A DNA stretch of 64,000 nt, from contig CAVQMN010000011.1 in NCBI GenBank assembly GCA_963713625.1, positions 496,001 through 560,000 of the forward strand, written 5' to 3'. This DNA is from Bog-756 sp963713625. Its GTDB lineage: Bacteria; Actinomycetota; Acidimicrobiia; Acidimicrobiales; RAAP-2. Shown here one piece after another: positions 16,413 to 24,546 of this stretch. A model generated the notes under the pieces. It searched no databases. It was not told the origin of the DNA and saw only the letters and a program-made list of their open reading frames with translations. A program made the translations under genes and the position numbers. The first letter of the stretch is position 1; every line of letters begins with the position of its first letter.

Positions 16413-19400
16413 ATGGAGAGCACTGGACAAGGAGACGAGCCGGGGGAGCACCCGGGTCAACCCGACGGTGGGTCTTCCGCAGCCGGCGCCACCCGCACGA
16501 CGGGCGTGTCGGCGCCGGCCGGCACCGGGGCGTTCGGGCCGAACGCGTGGCTGGTCGAGGACATGTTCGACCGCTATCAGAACGACCCCACCTCGGTCTC
16601 CGACTCGTGGCGGGAGTTCTTCGCCGACTACCGACCGGTCAGTGCGCCCCTCCCGCCCTCGGCGGCCACCGCGGCCCCGGCCCCGGTCCGGTCGGTCCTG
16701 CCCGGAGCCAGCGTCGATGGGCGGCGCCGCGGCGCCGAACCATCCGACACCGCGGCCAACGGCGTGACCCCGGCCGCCGACGCCCGTCCGGTGCCGACAC
16801 CAGCCCCGTCGCCACCGAGTTCGGAGGAAGGCGACAAAGCCACGCCGCTCAGAGGAGCGGCCGGCCGGATCGTGGCCAACATGGAGGCGTCCCTCGGGGT
16901 TCCCACCGCCACCAGCGTGCGCGCCGTTCCGGCCAAGCTGCTGGAAGTCAACCGCACCATCGTGAACAACCAGCTGTTCCGGACCACGGGCGGCAAGGTG
17001 AGCTTCACCCATCTGATCGGCTACGCGGTGGTCAAAGGGCTCATGGCGGTTCCGGCCATGAATGCCGCGTTCGTCGACGACGTGGACGGGAAGGGGACTC
17101 CCGGGGTGGTCCGTCACCGCCATGTCGGTCTGGGGTTGGCCGTCGACGTCGAGAAGTCCGGTGGGAACCGGACCCTCCTGGTGCCCTGTATCCGCGACGC
17201 CGACCGGCAGGACTTCCGGAGCTTCGTCAGCGCCTACGAGGAGTTGGTGCGGAAGATCCACACCAGCAAGATCGCTCCGGACGACTTTTCGGGAACCACG
17301 GTGACATTGACCAACCCCGGAACTCTCGGGACCATCCAGTCGGTACCCCGTCTCATGCCCGGGCAGGGTCTCATCGTCGGGGTGGGAGCCCTCGGGTTCC
17401 CCCCCGGGTTCGAGGCCGCCGACCCCCGTACGCTGGCCGATCTCGGCATCGGCAAGACAGTGACCCTCACGTCCACCTACGACCACAGGATCATCCAGGG
17501 GGCCGAGTCGGGGCTCTTCCTGGCCTATGTGTCCGAGTGCCTGATGGGCGGGCACGGCTTCTACGACGACGTCTTCGAATCCCTCGACATCCCTTACGAA
17601 CCGGTCCGGTGGCAGAAGGACGTCAACGCATCGGATGACGAGGGCGACGGACACCTCCGCCTGATCAAGCAGGTGCACGTGCAGACCCTGATCAACATGT
17701 ACAGGGTCCGCGGCCACCTCATCGCCCACCTCGACCCGCTGGACGCAGAACCGCCCCAACTCCACCCCGAGCTGGATCCGCTGCACTACGGACTGACCAT
17801 CTGGGATCTGCCCCGCCACTTCGTGTCCGACGGTCTGGCCGGACAGGACGTGGCCACCCTGGATGAGATCCTGCACATCCTGCGCGATGCCTACTGCCGG
17901 ACCCTCGGGGTGGAGTACATGCACATCCAGGATCCCGAGCAGAAGCAGTGGATCCAACAGCACGTCGAAGGTGTCTCCTCCGCCCTCCCGCCCGACGAGC
18001 AGCGCCACATCCTCGGGAGGCTCAACGCCGCCGAGGTGTTCGAGCGGTTCCTGCACTCGCGCTACGTGGGCCAGAAGCGGTTCGGGCTGGAAGGGGCCGA
18101 GTCGGCCATCGTCCTGCTCGACACCATCCTCAGCCGGGCGGTCGAGGAGCACCTCCACGAGGTGGTGATGGGAATGTCCCACCGCGGTCGCCTCAACGTC
18201 CTGGCCAACATCGTGGGCAAGTCCTACGGCGAGATCTTCGAGGAATTCGAGGGAAACCTCGATCCCGAATCGGTGCAGGGCTCGGGCGACGTGAAGTACC
18301 ACAAGGGAGCGGCAGGGACCTTCTTCGCCGGTAACGGTGGGTCCATTCCGGTGACCATGGCCTCCAACCCCTCGCATCTGGAGGCCGTCGACCCGGTGGT
18401 GGTGGGTATGGCCCGGGCCAAGCAGGACGCACTGGGCGGCGAGCACGGATCCGGTCCCCACTTCGAGGACGGGACGGGCGAGCCCTTCCCGGTGTTGTCG
18501 ATCCTCCTGCACGGTGACGCGGCCTTCGCCGGCCAGGGGGTGGTGGCGGAGACCCTCAACCTGTCCGGTCTGGCCGGCTACCGCACCGGCGGGACCGTCC
18601 ACATCGTCATCAACAACCAGCTGGGCTTCACCACCGCGCCGGAGGCGGCCCGCACCTCGGTCTACCCGACGGATGTGGCCAAGATGGTCCAGGCCCCGAT
18701 CTTCCATGTGAACGGCGACGATCCCGAAGCCTGCGTCCGTGCCGCCCGGCTGGCCTTCGGATTCCGCCAGGCCTTCCACAAAGACGTCGTCATCGACATG
18801 GTCTGCTACCGGCGCCACGGGCATAACGAAGGCGATGATCCGAGCTACACCCAGCCACTGATGTACGCGCTCATCGAGGCCAAGCGATCGGTCCGGAAGC
18901 TGTACACCGAGTCGCTGGTGCGCCGGGGGGACATCTCGCTGGAAGAGGCGGAGAAGGCCCTCGACGACTTCGCGGCCCGCCTCCAGGCCGCCTTGGACGA
19001 GACCAGGGCGGAGCACGAAGCCGAGGCCATTCCCGAAAGCACCCCCGTGCTCCCGGCGTATGTGGTGCCCGACCTCTGGATCCCTCCGGTCGAGACGGGT
19101 GTCCCCGCGTCCGTACTCTCGGGTCTGGCCGAAGTGGTCCGTTCGGTGCCCGAGGGGTTCGTGATCCATCCCAAGCTGGCTCGTCAGTTCGAGCAACGGG
19201 ACAAGGTGGTGGCCGATGGCGAGATCGACTGGGCGCTCGGCGAGTCCCTGGCCATCGGATCGCTGCTGTTGGAGGGGACCAACGTCCGGCTGACCGGGCA
19301 GGACACCCGTCGGGGCACGTTCTCCCAGCGGCACGCCGTGCTGGTGGACTACGCCACCGGTGCCGAGCACGTCCCCCTGGCCGGCCTGGAGGGCGGGACG

Positions 19401-20261
19401 TTCACCATTCGGGACTCGCTCCTGTCCGAGTACGCCTGCGTGGGATTCGAGTACGGGTACTCCGTCGAGGCCATCGACGCCCTGGTGGCCTGGGAGGCCC
19501 AGTTCGGTGACTTCTGGAACGGTGCCGAAATCATCGTGGACAACTTCCTGGTGGCGGCCGAGGACAAGTGGGCCCAGCGGTCCGGCCTCGTCCTCCTCCT
19601 GCCCCACGGGTATGAGGGACAGGGTCCCGAGCACTCCTCGGCCCGCATCGAGCGTTTCTTGACCATGAGTGCGCGGGGCAACCTGCGGGTCACAGAGCCC
19701 ACCACGGCCGCCCAGTACTTCCATCTGCTCCGCTCCCAGGTCAAGGGAGCGGACCGCCGGCCGCTGATCGTGTTCACCCCCAAGTCGCTCCTCCGGGCCC
19801 GCCAGGCCCGGTCGCCGCTCGCCGCCTTCACCACGGGTTCGTTCGCCGAGGTGCTCGACGACCCGGCGAGCAGCGATGAGTCCTTCGACGTCGACGCGGT
19901 GGACCGGGTCGTGCTGTGCGCGGGCAAGGTGGCCTATGACGCGTTGGCCCGGCGGGACGAACTCGGTGAGGCGGGCCGACATGTGGCGGTTGTCCGGGTG
20001 GAGCAGCTCTACCCCTGGCCGAAGTCGACCATCAAGGCCATCCTCGATCGGTACGCGAAAGCGCGTGAGGTGGTCTGGTTGCAGGAGGAGCCTGAGAACA
20101 TGGGAGCGTGGAACTTCGTGCACGGTCGGCTCCACAAGCTCCTCCGGGACACCCACAAGCTTCTCCATGTGAGCAGGGCGGAGTCGGCCAGCCCGGCTAC
20201 CGGTAGCGCGGCGCTGCACCGGTTGGAACAGGACGACCTGCTGACCCGATCCGTGGGCTGA
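16413..20261 (+). CDS. kgd: Multifunctional 2-oxoglutarate decarboxylase/dehydrogenase E1-E2 fusion
   Basis: This 1282-residue actinobacterial enzyme feeds 2-oxoglutarate through the TCA cycle. Residues 45-80 match the E1o N-terminus (NAWLVEDMFDRYQ). A Pro/Ala-rich linker follows. An E2-type acyltransferase core spans about 150-390, with the active-site YDHRIIQGAESG near 355 but no lipoyl domain. The rest is the thiamine-diphosphate E1o part, with GMSHRGRLNVLAN near 590, HGDAAFAGQGVVAETLNLS near 700 and CYRRHGHNEGDDPSYTQP near 800. In this family it acts as decarboxylase, as carboligase (2-hydroxy-3-oxoadipate synthase) or within the dehydrogenase complex, and is regulated by the FHA protein GarA. 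Neither GarA nor its kinase is in the window. Confidence 0.95.
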   Translation: MESTGQGDEPGEHPGQPDGGSSAAGATRTTGVSAPAGTGAFGPNAWLVEDMFDRYQNDPTSVSDSWREFFADYRPVSAPLPPSAATAAPAPVRSVLPGASVDGRRRGAEPSDTAANGVTPAADARPVPTPAPSPPSSEEGDKATPLRGAAGRIVANMEASLGVPTATSVRAVPAKLLEVNRTIVNNQLFRTTGGKVSFTHLIGYAVVKGLMAVPAMNAAFVDDVDGKGTPGVVRHRHVGLGLAVDVEKSGGNRTLLVPCIRDADRQDFRSFVSAYEELVRKIHTSKIAPDDFSGTTVTLTNPGTLGTIQSVPRLMPGQGLIVGVGALGFPPGFEAADPRTLADLGIGKTVTLTSTYDHRIIQGAESGLFLAYVSECLMGGHGFYDDVFESLDIPYEPVRWQKDVNASDDEGDGHLRLIKQVHVQTLINMYRVRGHLIAHLDPLDAEPPQLHPELDPLHYGLTIWDLPRHFVSDGLAGQDVATLDEILHILRDAYCRTLGVEYMHIQDPEQKQWIQQHVEGVSSALPPDEQRHILGRLNAAEVFERFLHSRYVGQKRFGLEGAESAIVLLDTILSRAVEEHLHEVVMGMSHRGRLNVLANIVGKSYGEIFEEFEGNLDPESVQGSGDVKYHKGAAGTFFAGNGGSIPVTMASNPSHLEAVDPVVVGMARAKQDALGGEHGSGPHFEDGTGEPFPVLSILLHGDAAFAGQGVVAETLNLSGLAGYRTGGTVHIVINNQLGFTTAPEAARTSVYPTDVAKMVQAPIFHVNGDDPEACVRAARLAFGFRQAFHKDVVIDMVCYRRHGHNEGDDPSYTQPLMYALIEAKRSVRKLYTESLVRRGDISLEEAEKALDDFAARLQAALDETRAEHEAEAIPESTPVLPAYVVPDLWIPPVETGVPASVLSGLAEVVRSVPEGFVIHPKLARQFEQRDKVVADGEIDWALGESLAIGSLLLEGTNVRLTGQDTRRGTFSQRHAVLVDYATGAEHVPLAGLEGGTFTIRDSLLSEYACVGFEYGYSVEAIDALVAWEAQFGDFWNGAEIIVDNFLVAAEDKWAQRSGLVLLLPHGYEGQGPEHSSARIERFLTMSARGNLRVTEPTTAAQYFHLLRSQVKGADRRPLIVFTPKSLLRARQARSPLAAFTTGSFAEVLDDPASSDESFDVDAVDRVVLCAGKVAYDALARRDELGEAGRHVAVVRVEQLYPWPKSTIKAILDRYAKAREVVWLQEEPENMGAWNFVHGRLHKLLRDTHKLLHVSRAESASPATGSAALHRLEQDDLLTRSVG

Positions 20262-20289
20262 GCCACCACCGCCGACCTCGGGGTGTGCC

Positions 20290-20350
20290 CTGGTCTGAGG
20301 GCGGAGACCTCCCGGGCCTCAGACCGACGACGTCCGGGTCCTCAGACCAG
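20290..20350. terminator. Inverted repeat between kgd and M20 peptidase gene
   Basis: CTGGTCTGAGG at 20290-20300 pairs perfectly with CCTCAGACCAG at 20340-20350, and partly with CCTCAGACC at 20317-20325. Two alternative stems are therefore possible in this convergent gap. No T run is seen. A bidirectional terminator is likely but unproven. Confidence 0.5.
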
Positions 20351-21688
20351 GAAGTCGTGGGCCAGGGCGATCCACATCTCGGTGGAGAGATGCAGGGACT
20401 CGACATCGACGCGTTCGTCCCTCCCGTGGAACATGGCTCCGTACTGCTCGAATCCGATGGCCCGGCTGTGGAGGCCGAATCCGTAGGCCACGCTTCCGAG
20501 GGCCCGGTGGAAGCGGGCATCAGTGGCTCCCACGGTCAGGAAGGGAACGGTGCGCGCGCCGGGGTAGAACAGCCGGCTGACTCGTTCGAGCGCATCCCAC
20601 AACGGGGTATCGATCGGCGAGGTGGTCGAGGGCTGTTCGTCGCCGAAGCGGACATCGACGTCGGCGGCAAGATCGCCGAGCACCTCATCCAGCATGCCCC
20701 GTACGTCGGCGGTCTCCCATCCGGGCAGCGAGCGGATGTCGACCTCGAGCTCCACCCGGTCCGGGATCACGTTGATCTTCGACCCGGTCCGGAGGATGGT
20801 CGGTGCCATGGTGGTGTGGGTACAGGCGTGGGCCTGGCGGGCCAGGCCCACCAGGGGCAGTTCGTCGCAGAAGTCGTCGATGCGATCGGGATCGAGCAGC
20901 GGTTCGGCGATGTCCGGCGGGAAGCCGATCCCTTCGACGAACCTGATCCACGCTTCGTGAAGCTGGGCCGCCGGTCGGTACTCGTCGATGCGACGGACGA
21001 CCTCGGCCGCCTTGACCAGGGCGTTGTCGGTGCGGAGGGGCTGGCTCCCGTGGCCCGGGGTTCCCCTCACCGTCAAGATGCACCAGTAGACACCCTTCTC
21101 GCCGACGATCACGGGGAGCCGGGTGGTGCCGTCCGCCCCGCCCATCGGGAAGCCGCCCGACTCGGTGATCACATAGTCGGCACCGACGTCGTCGGCCACG
21201 TGCTGGCACAGCCACCCGGCGCCGAAGGTGCCGAGCGCCTCCTCGTCGGCCACGGCGACATAGGTGAGATCGCCGGCCGGCCGGAACCCGCTGTCGGCCA
21301 GGTGGCGCACGCCGGTGGCCATGGTGGCGGTGAGGTTGAGCATGTCGATGGCTCCCCGTCCCCACACCTCCCCGTCGATCAGCTCGCCGCCGAAGGGGTC
21401 GTGGCTCCAATCGTCACCGTTGGCCGGCACTACGTCCGTGTGCCCCAGCAGGGTCAGCGACGGTGCCTTCGGATCGGATCCGTGGATCTTCGCCACCAGC
21501 GAGGCCCGACCCGGTTCGGGCTCGAAGGTCTCGAGGTCCACGCCCGAGCCCTCGAGGTAGGCGGCCAGGAGCTCGGCGCTCCGCCGCTCGTGGCCGGAAG
21601 CGACGGTGCCGTCGTTGACGCACTCGTTGCGGATCATGTGCTGCAGGAGGTCCGTCGCCTCGGCCGTACGGCTGGTTTCCGAGGTCAC
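20342..21688 (-). CDS. M20/M25/M40-family metallopeptidase
   Basis: This is a 448-residue di-zinc amidohydrolase/exopeptidase, a group that includes carboxypeptidases, aminoacylases and dipeptidases. The first ligand motif is LLGHTDVVPAN near residue 80. The bridging Asp is in WGRGAIDMLN near 112, the general base Glu in VADEEALGTFGAGW near 147, and a late His in VGATDARFHRALG near 400. The GTG start follows a TAAGAT box. It stands alone, convergent with kgd. The substrate cannot be inferred from context. Confidence 0.88.
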   Translation of the reverse strand: MTSETSRTAEATDLLQHMIRNECVNDGTVASGHERRSAELLAAYLEGSGVDLETFEPEPGRASLVAKIHGSDPKAPSLTLLGHTDVVPANGDDWSHDPFGGELIDGEVWGRGAIDMLNLTATMATGVRHLADSGFRPAGDLTYVAVADEEALGTFGAGWLCQHVADDVGADYVITESGGFPMGGADGTTRLPVIVGEKGVYWCILTVRGTPGHGSQPLRTDNALVKAAEVVRRIDEYRPAAQLHEAWIRFVEGIGFPPDIAEPLLDPDRIDDFCDELPLVGLARQAHACTHTTMAPTILRTGSKINVIPDRVELEVDIRSLPGWETADVRGMLDEVLGDLAADVDVRFGDEQPSTTSPIDTPLWDALERVSRLFYPGARTVPFLTVGATDARFHRALGSVAYGFGLHSRAIGFEQYGAMFHGRDERVDVESLHLSTEMWIALAHDFLV

Positions 21689-21694
21689 CGGGCC

Positions 21695-21700
21695 ATCTTA
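21695..21700 (-). promoter_or_regulatory. Candidate -10 box (TAAGAT) of the M20 gene
   Basis: The hexamer ends 6 nt before the GTG at 21688, with no Shine-Dalgarno sequence. Confidence 0.4.
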
Positions 21701-21808
21701 GGGTTGGGCCACGCCGGTGGTCCGGCGGGCATCCGAAGGCGGGCGGATGGCCAGGCTGTGCCCGGGATGGTCGGAATGGGCCTGGTCAGATGGTTGACTG
21801 GAGTGCGT

Positions 21809-23236
21809 ATGGAACAAAATCTCCCCGAACGGCGGCGGATCGTCGTCGACGGGTCCAATATCGCCACCGAAGGTCGAACCCTGCCCAGCCTGGCCCAGCT
21901 CGACGAGGCCATCCGGGCCTTTCTCGAGGAGTACCGGGGCTTCACGACCTCGGATGTCACGGTCGTGGTCGACGCCTCCTTCGGGCACCGGATCGACCCG
22001 TCCGAGGTGAGCGCTTTCGATCAGGCCGTCGAGCACGGCGAGATGATCACCCCACCGGCCGGCGCCATCGGGAGGGGCGACGGATTCATCCTGCGGATCG
22101 CCGAAAAATCCGGTGCGTTGGTGCTGTCCAACGACTCGTTCCAGGAGTTCCATGCCGAACGCCCCTGGCTCTTCGAGCCGGGGAGGCTGATCGGGGGGAA
22201 ACCCGTACCCGGGGTGGGATGGATCTTCACCCCCCGCACGCCGGTGCGCGGAGCCCGGAGCCGATCGGTCACGGCCCGGTCGAAACGAGGACAGGCGTCC
22301 GACCCGGGGCGGGATATGGCCACCGAGGACCTCGTCGACCAGCCTCAGCCGAGGGCGGTGTCGTCTCGGAGGTCACGAGGATCACGGGGCAGGGCGCCGA
22401 CAGGCACCGGTGCTACCGAGGCCACCCAGTCGGCCGACGCATCGGAGGCCATGGAGGCCACCTCGGACGCCGAAGCGCCGGCTGGGACCAAGCCCACCAA
22501 GGCGGCCAAGGCGACCAAGGCAGCGAAGACCACCAAAGCGGCAAAGGCCACCAAAGCGGCAAAGGCCACCACGGCGACCAAAGCCACCAAGGCCACCAAG
22601 GCGGCGAAAGCCGCCACGACGACCAAGGCGGCGAAAGCCGCCACGACGACCAAGGCGGCGAAAGCCGCCACGACGACCAAGGCGGCGAAAGCCGCCGCGC
22701 CGACCAAGGCGGCCAAGGCCACGAAGGCGACATCGGCCACCAAGGCCACACAAACGACCAAAGCGACCAAGACGACCAAGGCGGCAGCACCAACCAAGTC
22801 GACCAAGGCGACCAAGGCGGGGACGTCAACCGAGCCCAGCACGTCCTCCCGGGCGACCAAGGCGTCAAAGGGCTCCCGGGACGGGAACGCCGGTGGTTCG
22901 GGTCGGAACAGCACGCAACCGGTGGCCCCCGACCACGATGGCACCCGGTCCGCTGCTGACGAGGCACTCAACGACCCGATGACGTTTCTCACGTTCGTCG
23001 CCGATCATCCGGTCGGGAGCACGTTCGACGGGACGGTTGTCTCCTTCACCTCACACGGAGCTCACGTCGATGTCGGGGGCATGCTCTGTCATGTCCCCCT
23101 CCGCGGTCTCGCCCATCCACCGCCCAAAAAAGCCCGCCAGGTCCTGGCCAAGGGCGAGACCCGGCCGTTCGAGCTGATCTCGCTGGACGCCGCCCGTCGG
23201 CGGGCGGAGCTGGCCCTCCCCGGGGTCGTCAGCTGA
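21809..23236 (+). CDS. NYN/PIN-like ribonuclease domain, basic repeat linker and S1-like domain
   Basis: This 475-residue protein has three parts. Residues 1-140 look like a NYN (Zc3h12a/PIN-like) RNase domain: RIVVDGSNIATEG with the first metal Asp, VTVVVDASFGHRID, and GALVLSNDSFQEF. Residues 150-370 are low-complexity, rich in Lys/Ala/Thr with TKAAKA repeats. Residues 395-475 resemble an S1/OB RNA-binding domain (GSTFDGTVVSFTSHGAHVDVG). The predicted role is RNA cleavage or turnover with the basic linker gripping nucleic acid. The ATG at 21809 fits the domain start; GTG at 21803 is an alternative. I know no characterised protein with exactly this order. The domain calls are by eye. Confidence 0.75.
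   Translation: MEQNLPERRRIVVDGSNIATEGRTLPSLAQLDEAIRAFLEEYRGFTTSDVTVVVDASFGHRIDPSEVSAFDQAVEHGEMITPPAGAIGRGDGFILRIAEKSGALVLSNDSFQEFHAERPWLFEPGRLIGGKPVPGVGWIFTPRTPVRGARSRSVTARSKRGQASDPGRDMATEDLVDQPQPRAVSSRRSRGSRGRAPTGTGATEATQSADASEAMEATSDAEAPAGTKPTKAAKATKAAKTTKAAKATKAAKATTATKATKATKAAKAATTTKAAKAATTTKAAKAATTTKAAKAAAPTKAAKATKATSATKATQTTKATKTTKAAAPTKSTKATKAGTSTEPSTSSRATKASKGSRDGNAGGSGRNSTQPVAPDHDGTRSAADEALNDPMTFLTFVADHPVGSTFDGTVVSFTSHGAHVDVGGMLCHVPLRGLAHPPPKKARQVLAKGETRPFELISLDAARRRAELALPGVVS
22594..22710 (+). repeat. 27-bp coding tandem repeat (TTTKAAKAA) in the NYN-S1 linker
   Basis: About four near-identical 27-bp units encode nine residues each within a longer TKA-rich stretch (about 22490-22830). 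Near-identity at DNA level suggests slippage. The composition resembles the HU tail at 1824-2160, but the units differ. Confidence 0.8.
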
Positions 23237-23309
23237 ACGTCGGGCGATGGCCCCGGCCACCGGCCTCGTGTCCGAGAGTGGGAGCGACGGGGGCGCCTCG
23301 GGAGAGGGA

Positions 23310-23315
23310 TATCCT
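23310..23315 (+). promoter_or_regulatory. Candidate -10 box (TATCCT) of the fabZ-like gene
   Basis: TATCCT lies 8 nt before the GTG at 23324, with no ribosome-binding site, as in other leaderless candidates here. Confidence 0.4.
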
Positions 23316-23323
23316 GCCCAATC

Positions 23324-23758
23324 GTGCGAGCTGACGAGTATCTGCCCCATCGCCCTCCTTTCCTGTTCATCACCGAGCTCTTGTCGGTCGAACCCGGTCA
23401 GTCGGCCACCGGCAACTGGCAGCTGACCGGCGAGGAAGCCTTCTTTGCCGGTCACTTCCCCGGTCGACCGACGCTTCCCGGGGTGCTGATGGTCGAGTCC
23501 CTGGCCCAACTGGGCGGGGTGGCGGTGCTGGCCGATCCTGCCTTTTCCGGAAAGCTCCCGCTGTTCGGGGGCATCGAACGGGCCCGTTTCCGTCGACAGG
23601 TGGTCCCGGGCGACCTCTTGGAGCTCGAGGTGACACTGGGCCGGATGTCGGCACGGGCCGGCAAGGGCACGGGTCGGGCCTCGGTGGGTGGAGAGCTGGC
23701 CTGCCAGGCTGAGCTCCTGTTCGTCCTGGTGGACTCGACGCCACCCGAGCCCGGCTGA
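23324..23758 (+). CDS. fabZ: FabZ-type 3-hydroxyacyl-ACP dehydratase
   Basis: This 144-residue hot-dog-fold dehydratase acts in type II fatty-acid synthesis, removing water from 3-hydroxyacyl-ACP. The substrate loop LPHRPPFLFITELL begins at residue 7. The active-site motif GHFPGRPTLPGVLMVESLAQ near 43 carries the catalytic His and Glu. Length is typical of FabZ. The gene is not in a lpx cluster and is followed 13 nt later by exonuclease III, so the two are probably cotranscribed. FabA-like isomerase activity cannot be excluded. Confidence 0.9.
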   Translation: MRADEYLPHRPPFLFITELLSVEPGQSATGNWQLTGEEAFFAGHFPGRPTLPGVLMVESLAQLGGVAVLADPAFSGKLPLFGGIERARFRRQVVPGDLLELEVTLGRMSARAGKGTGRASVGGELACQAELLFVLVDSTPPEPG

Positions 23759-23771
23759 TTGGCTGGCGGTC

Positions 23772-24545
23772 GTGCGCATCGCCACCTGGAACGTCAACTC
23801 GCTCACCGCCCGGCTTCCCCGGGTCGAGGAGTGGATCGCCTATGCCCAGCCCGACGTCCTCTGCATGCAGGAGACCAAGCAGGCCGACGCCGTGTTCCCT
23901 CACGGGGCCTTCGCCGCCCTCGGGTACGAGACGGCCCACCACGGTGACGGGAGGTGGAACGGGGTGGCCATCGCCAGCCGGGTGGGGCTCTCCGAGGTCT
24001 CGACGGGCATGGGGACGACGGACGATGCCCAGGGCAGTCGGCTCATCGCCGCCGACTGCGGCGGGGTCCGGGTCATATCGGTCTACGTCCCCAACGGGCG
24101 AAGTGTCGACAGCGAGCACTACGTGGCCAAGTTGGAGTGGTTGGCCAGCTTGCGGTCACTCCTCGAGGAGACGACCTCGCCCGATCGCCCGGTGGCGGTC
24201 TGTGGCGACTTCAACGTGGCCCCCGAGGACCGTGACGTCTGGGACCCGGCCCAGTTCGTGGGCATGACCCACGTCAGCCAGCCCGAACGCGAGGCCCTGG
24301 CCCGCATCGAGTCGTGGGGTCTGGTCGATGCGTTCCGACGGATCTACGACGAGGACGGACTGTTCAGTTGGTGGGACTACCGGGCCGGCTCGTTCCATAA
24401 GCACCACGGCATGCGGATCGATCTCCTTCTGGTCACCGAGGTGCTGGCCGCCGGCACCACCTACGCATTGATCGACCGCAACGCCCGCAAGGGTGAGAAG
24501 CCTTCCGATCACACTCCGGTGTTCATCGACACCACCGTCGGCTGA
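23772..24545 (+). CDS. xth: Exodeoxyribonuclease III
   Basis: This is a 257-residue Mg-dependent AP endonuclease and 3'-5' exonuclease of base-excision repair. Motifs in order are RIATWNVNSLTARL at the start, QETKQAD with the metal Glu near residue 35, VYVPNGR near 104, CGDFNVAPEDRDV near 143, and the C-terminal KPSDHTPVFID with the catalytic Asp-His pair. The GTG at 23772 gives the family N-terminus; the longer frame would run back into fabZ. Its stop is one base from the stop of the convergent helicase gene, an exceptionally tight junction. Confidence 0.93.
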   Translation: MRIATWNVNSLTARLPRVEEWIAYAQPDVLCMQETKQADAVFPHGAFAALGYETAHHGDGRWNGVAIASRVGLSEVSTGMGTTDDAQGSRLIAADCGGVRVISVYVPNGRSVDSEHYVAKLEWLASLRSLLEETTSPDRPVAVCGDFNVAPEDRDVWDPAQFVGMTHVSQPEREALARIESWGLVDAFRRIYDEDGLFSWWDYRAGSFHKHHGMRIDLLLVTEVLAAGTTYALIDRNARKGEKPSDHTPVFIDTTVG

Positions 24546-24546
24546 C

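Noticed and set aside
16320..20219. 1299-codon open frame on the minus strand across kgd
   Set aside because: It mirrors the third-position GC bias of kgd; no domain, start signal or promoter supports it.
20285..21808. Long plus-strand open frame before the NYN-S1 gene
   Set aside because: It is antisense to the M20 metallopeptidase, which has all its metal-binding motifs; composition is Gly/Arg/Pro-rich without a recognisable domain.
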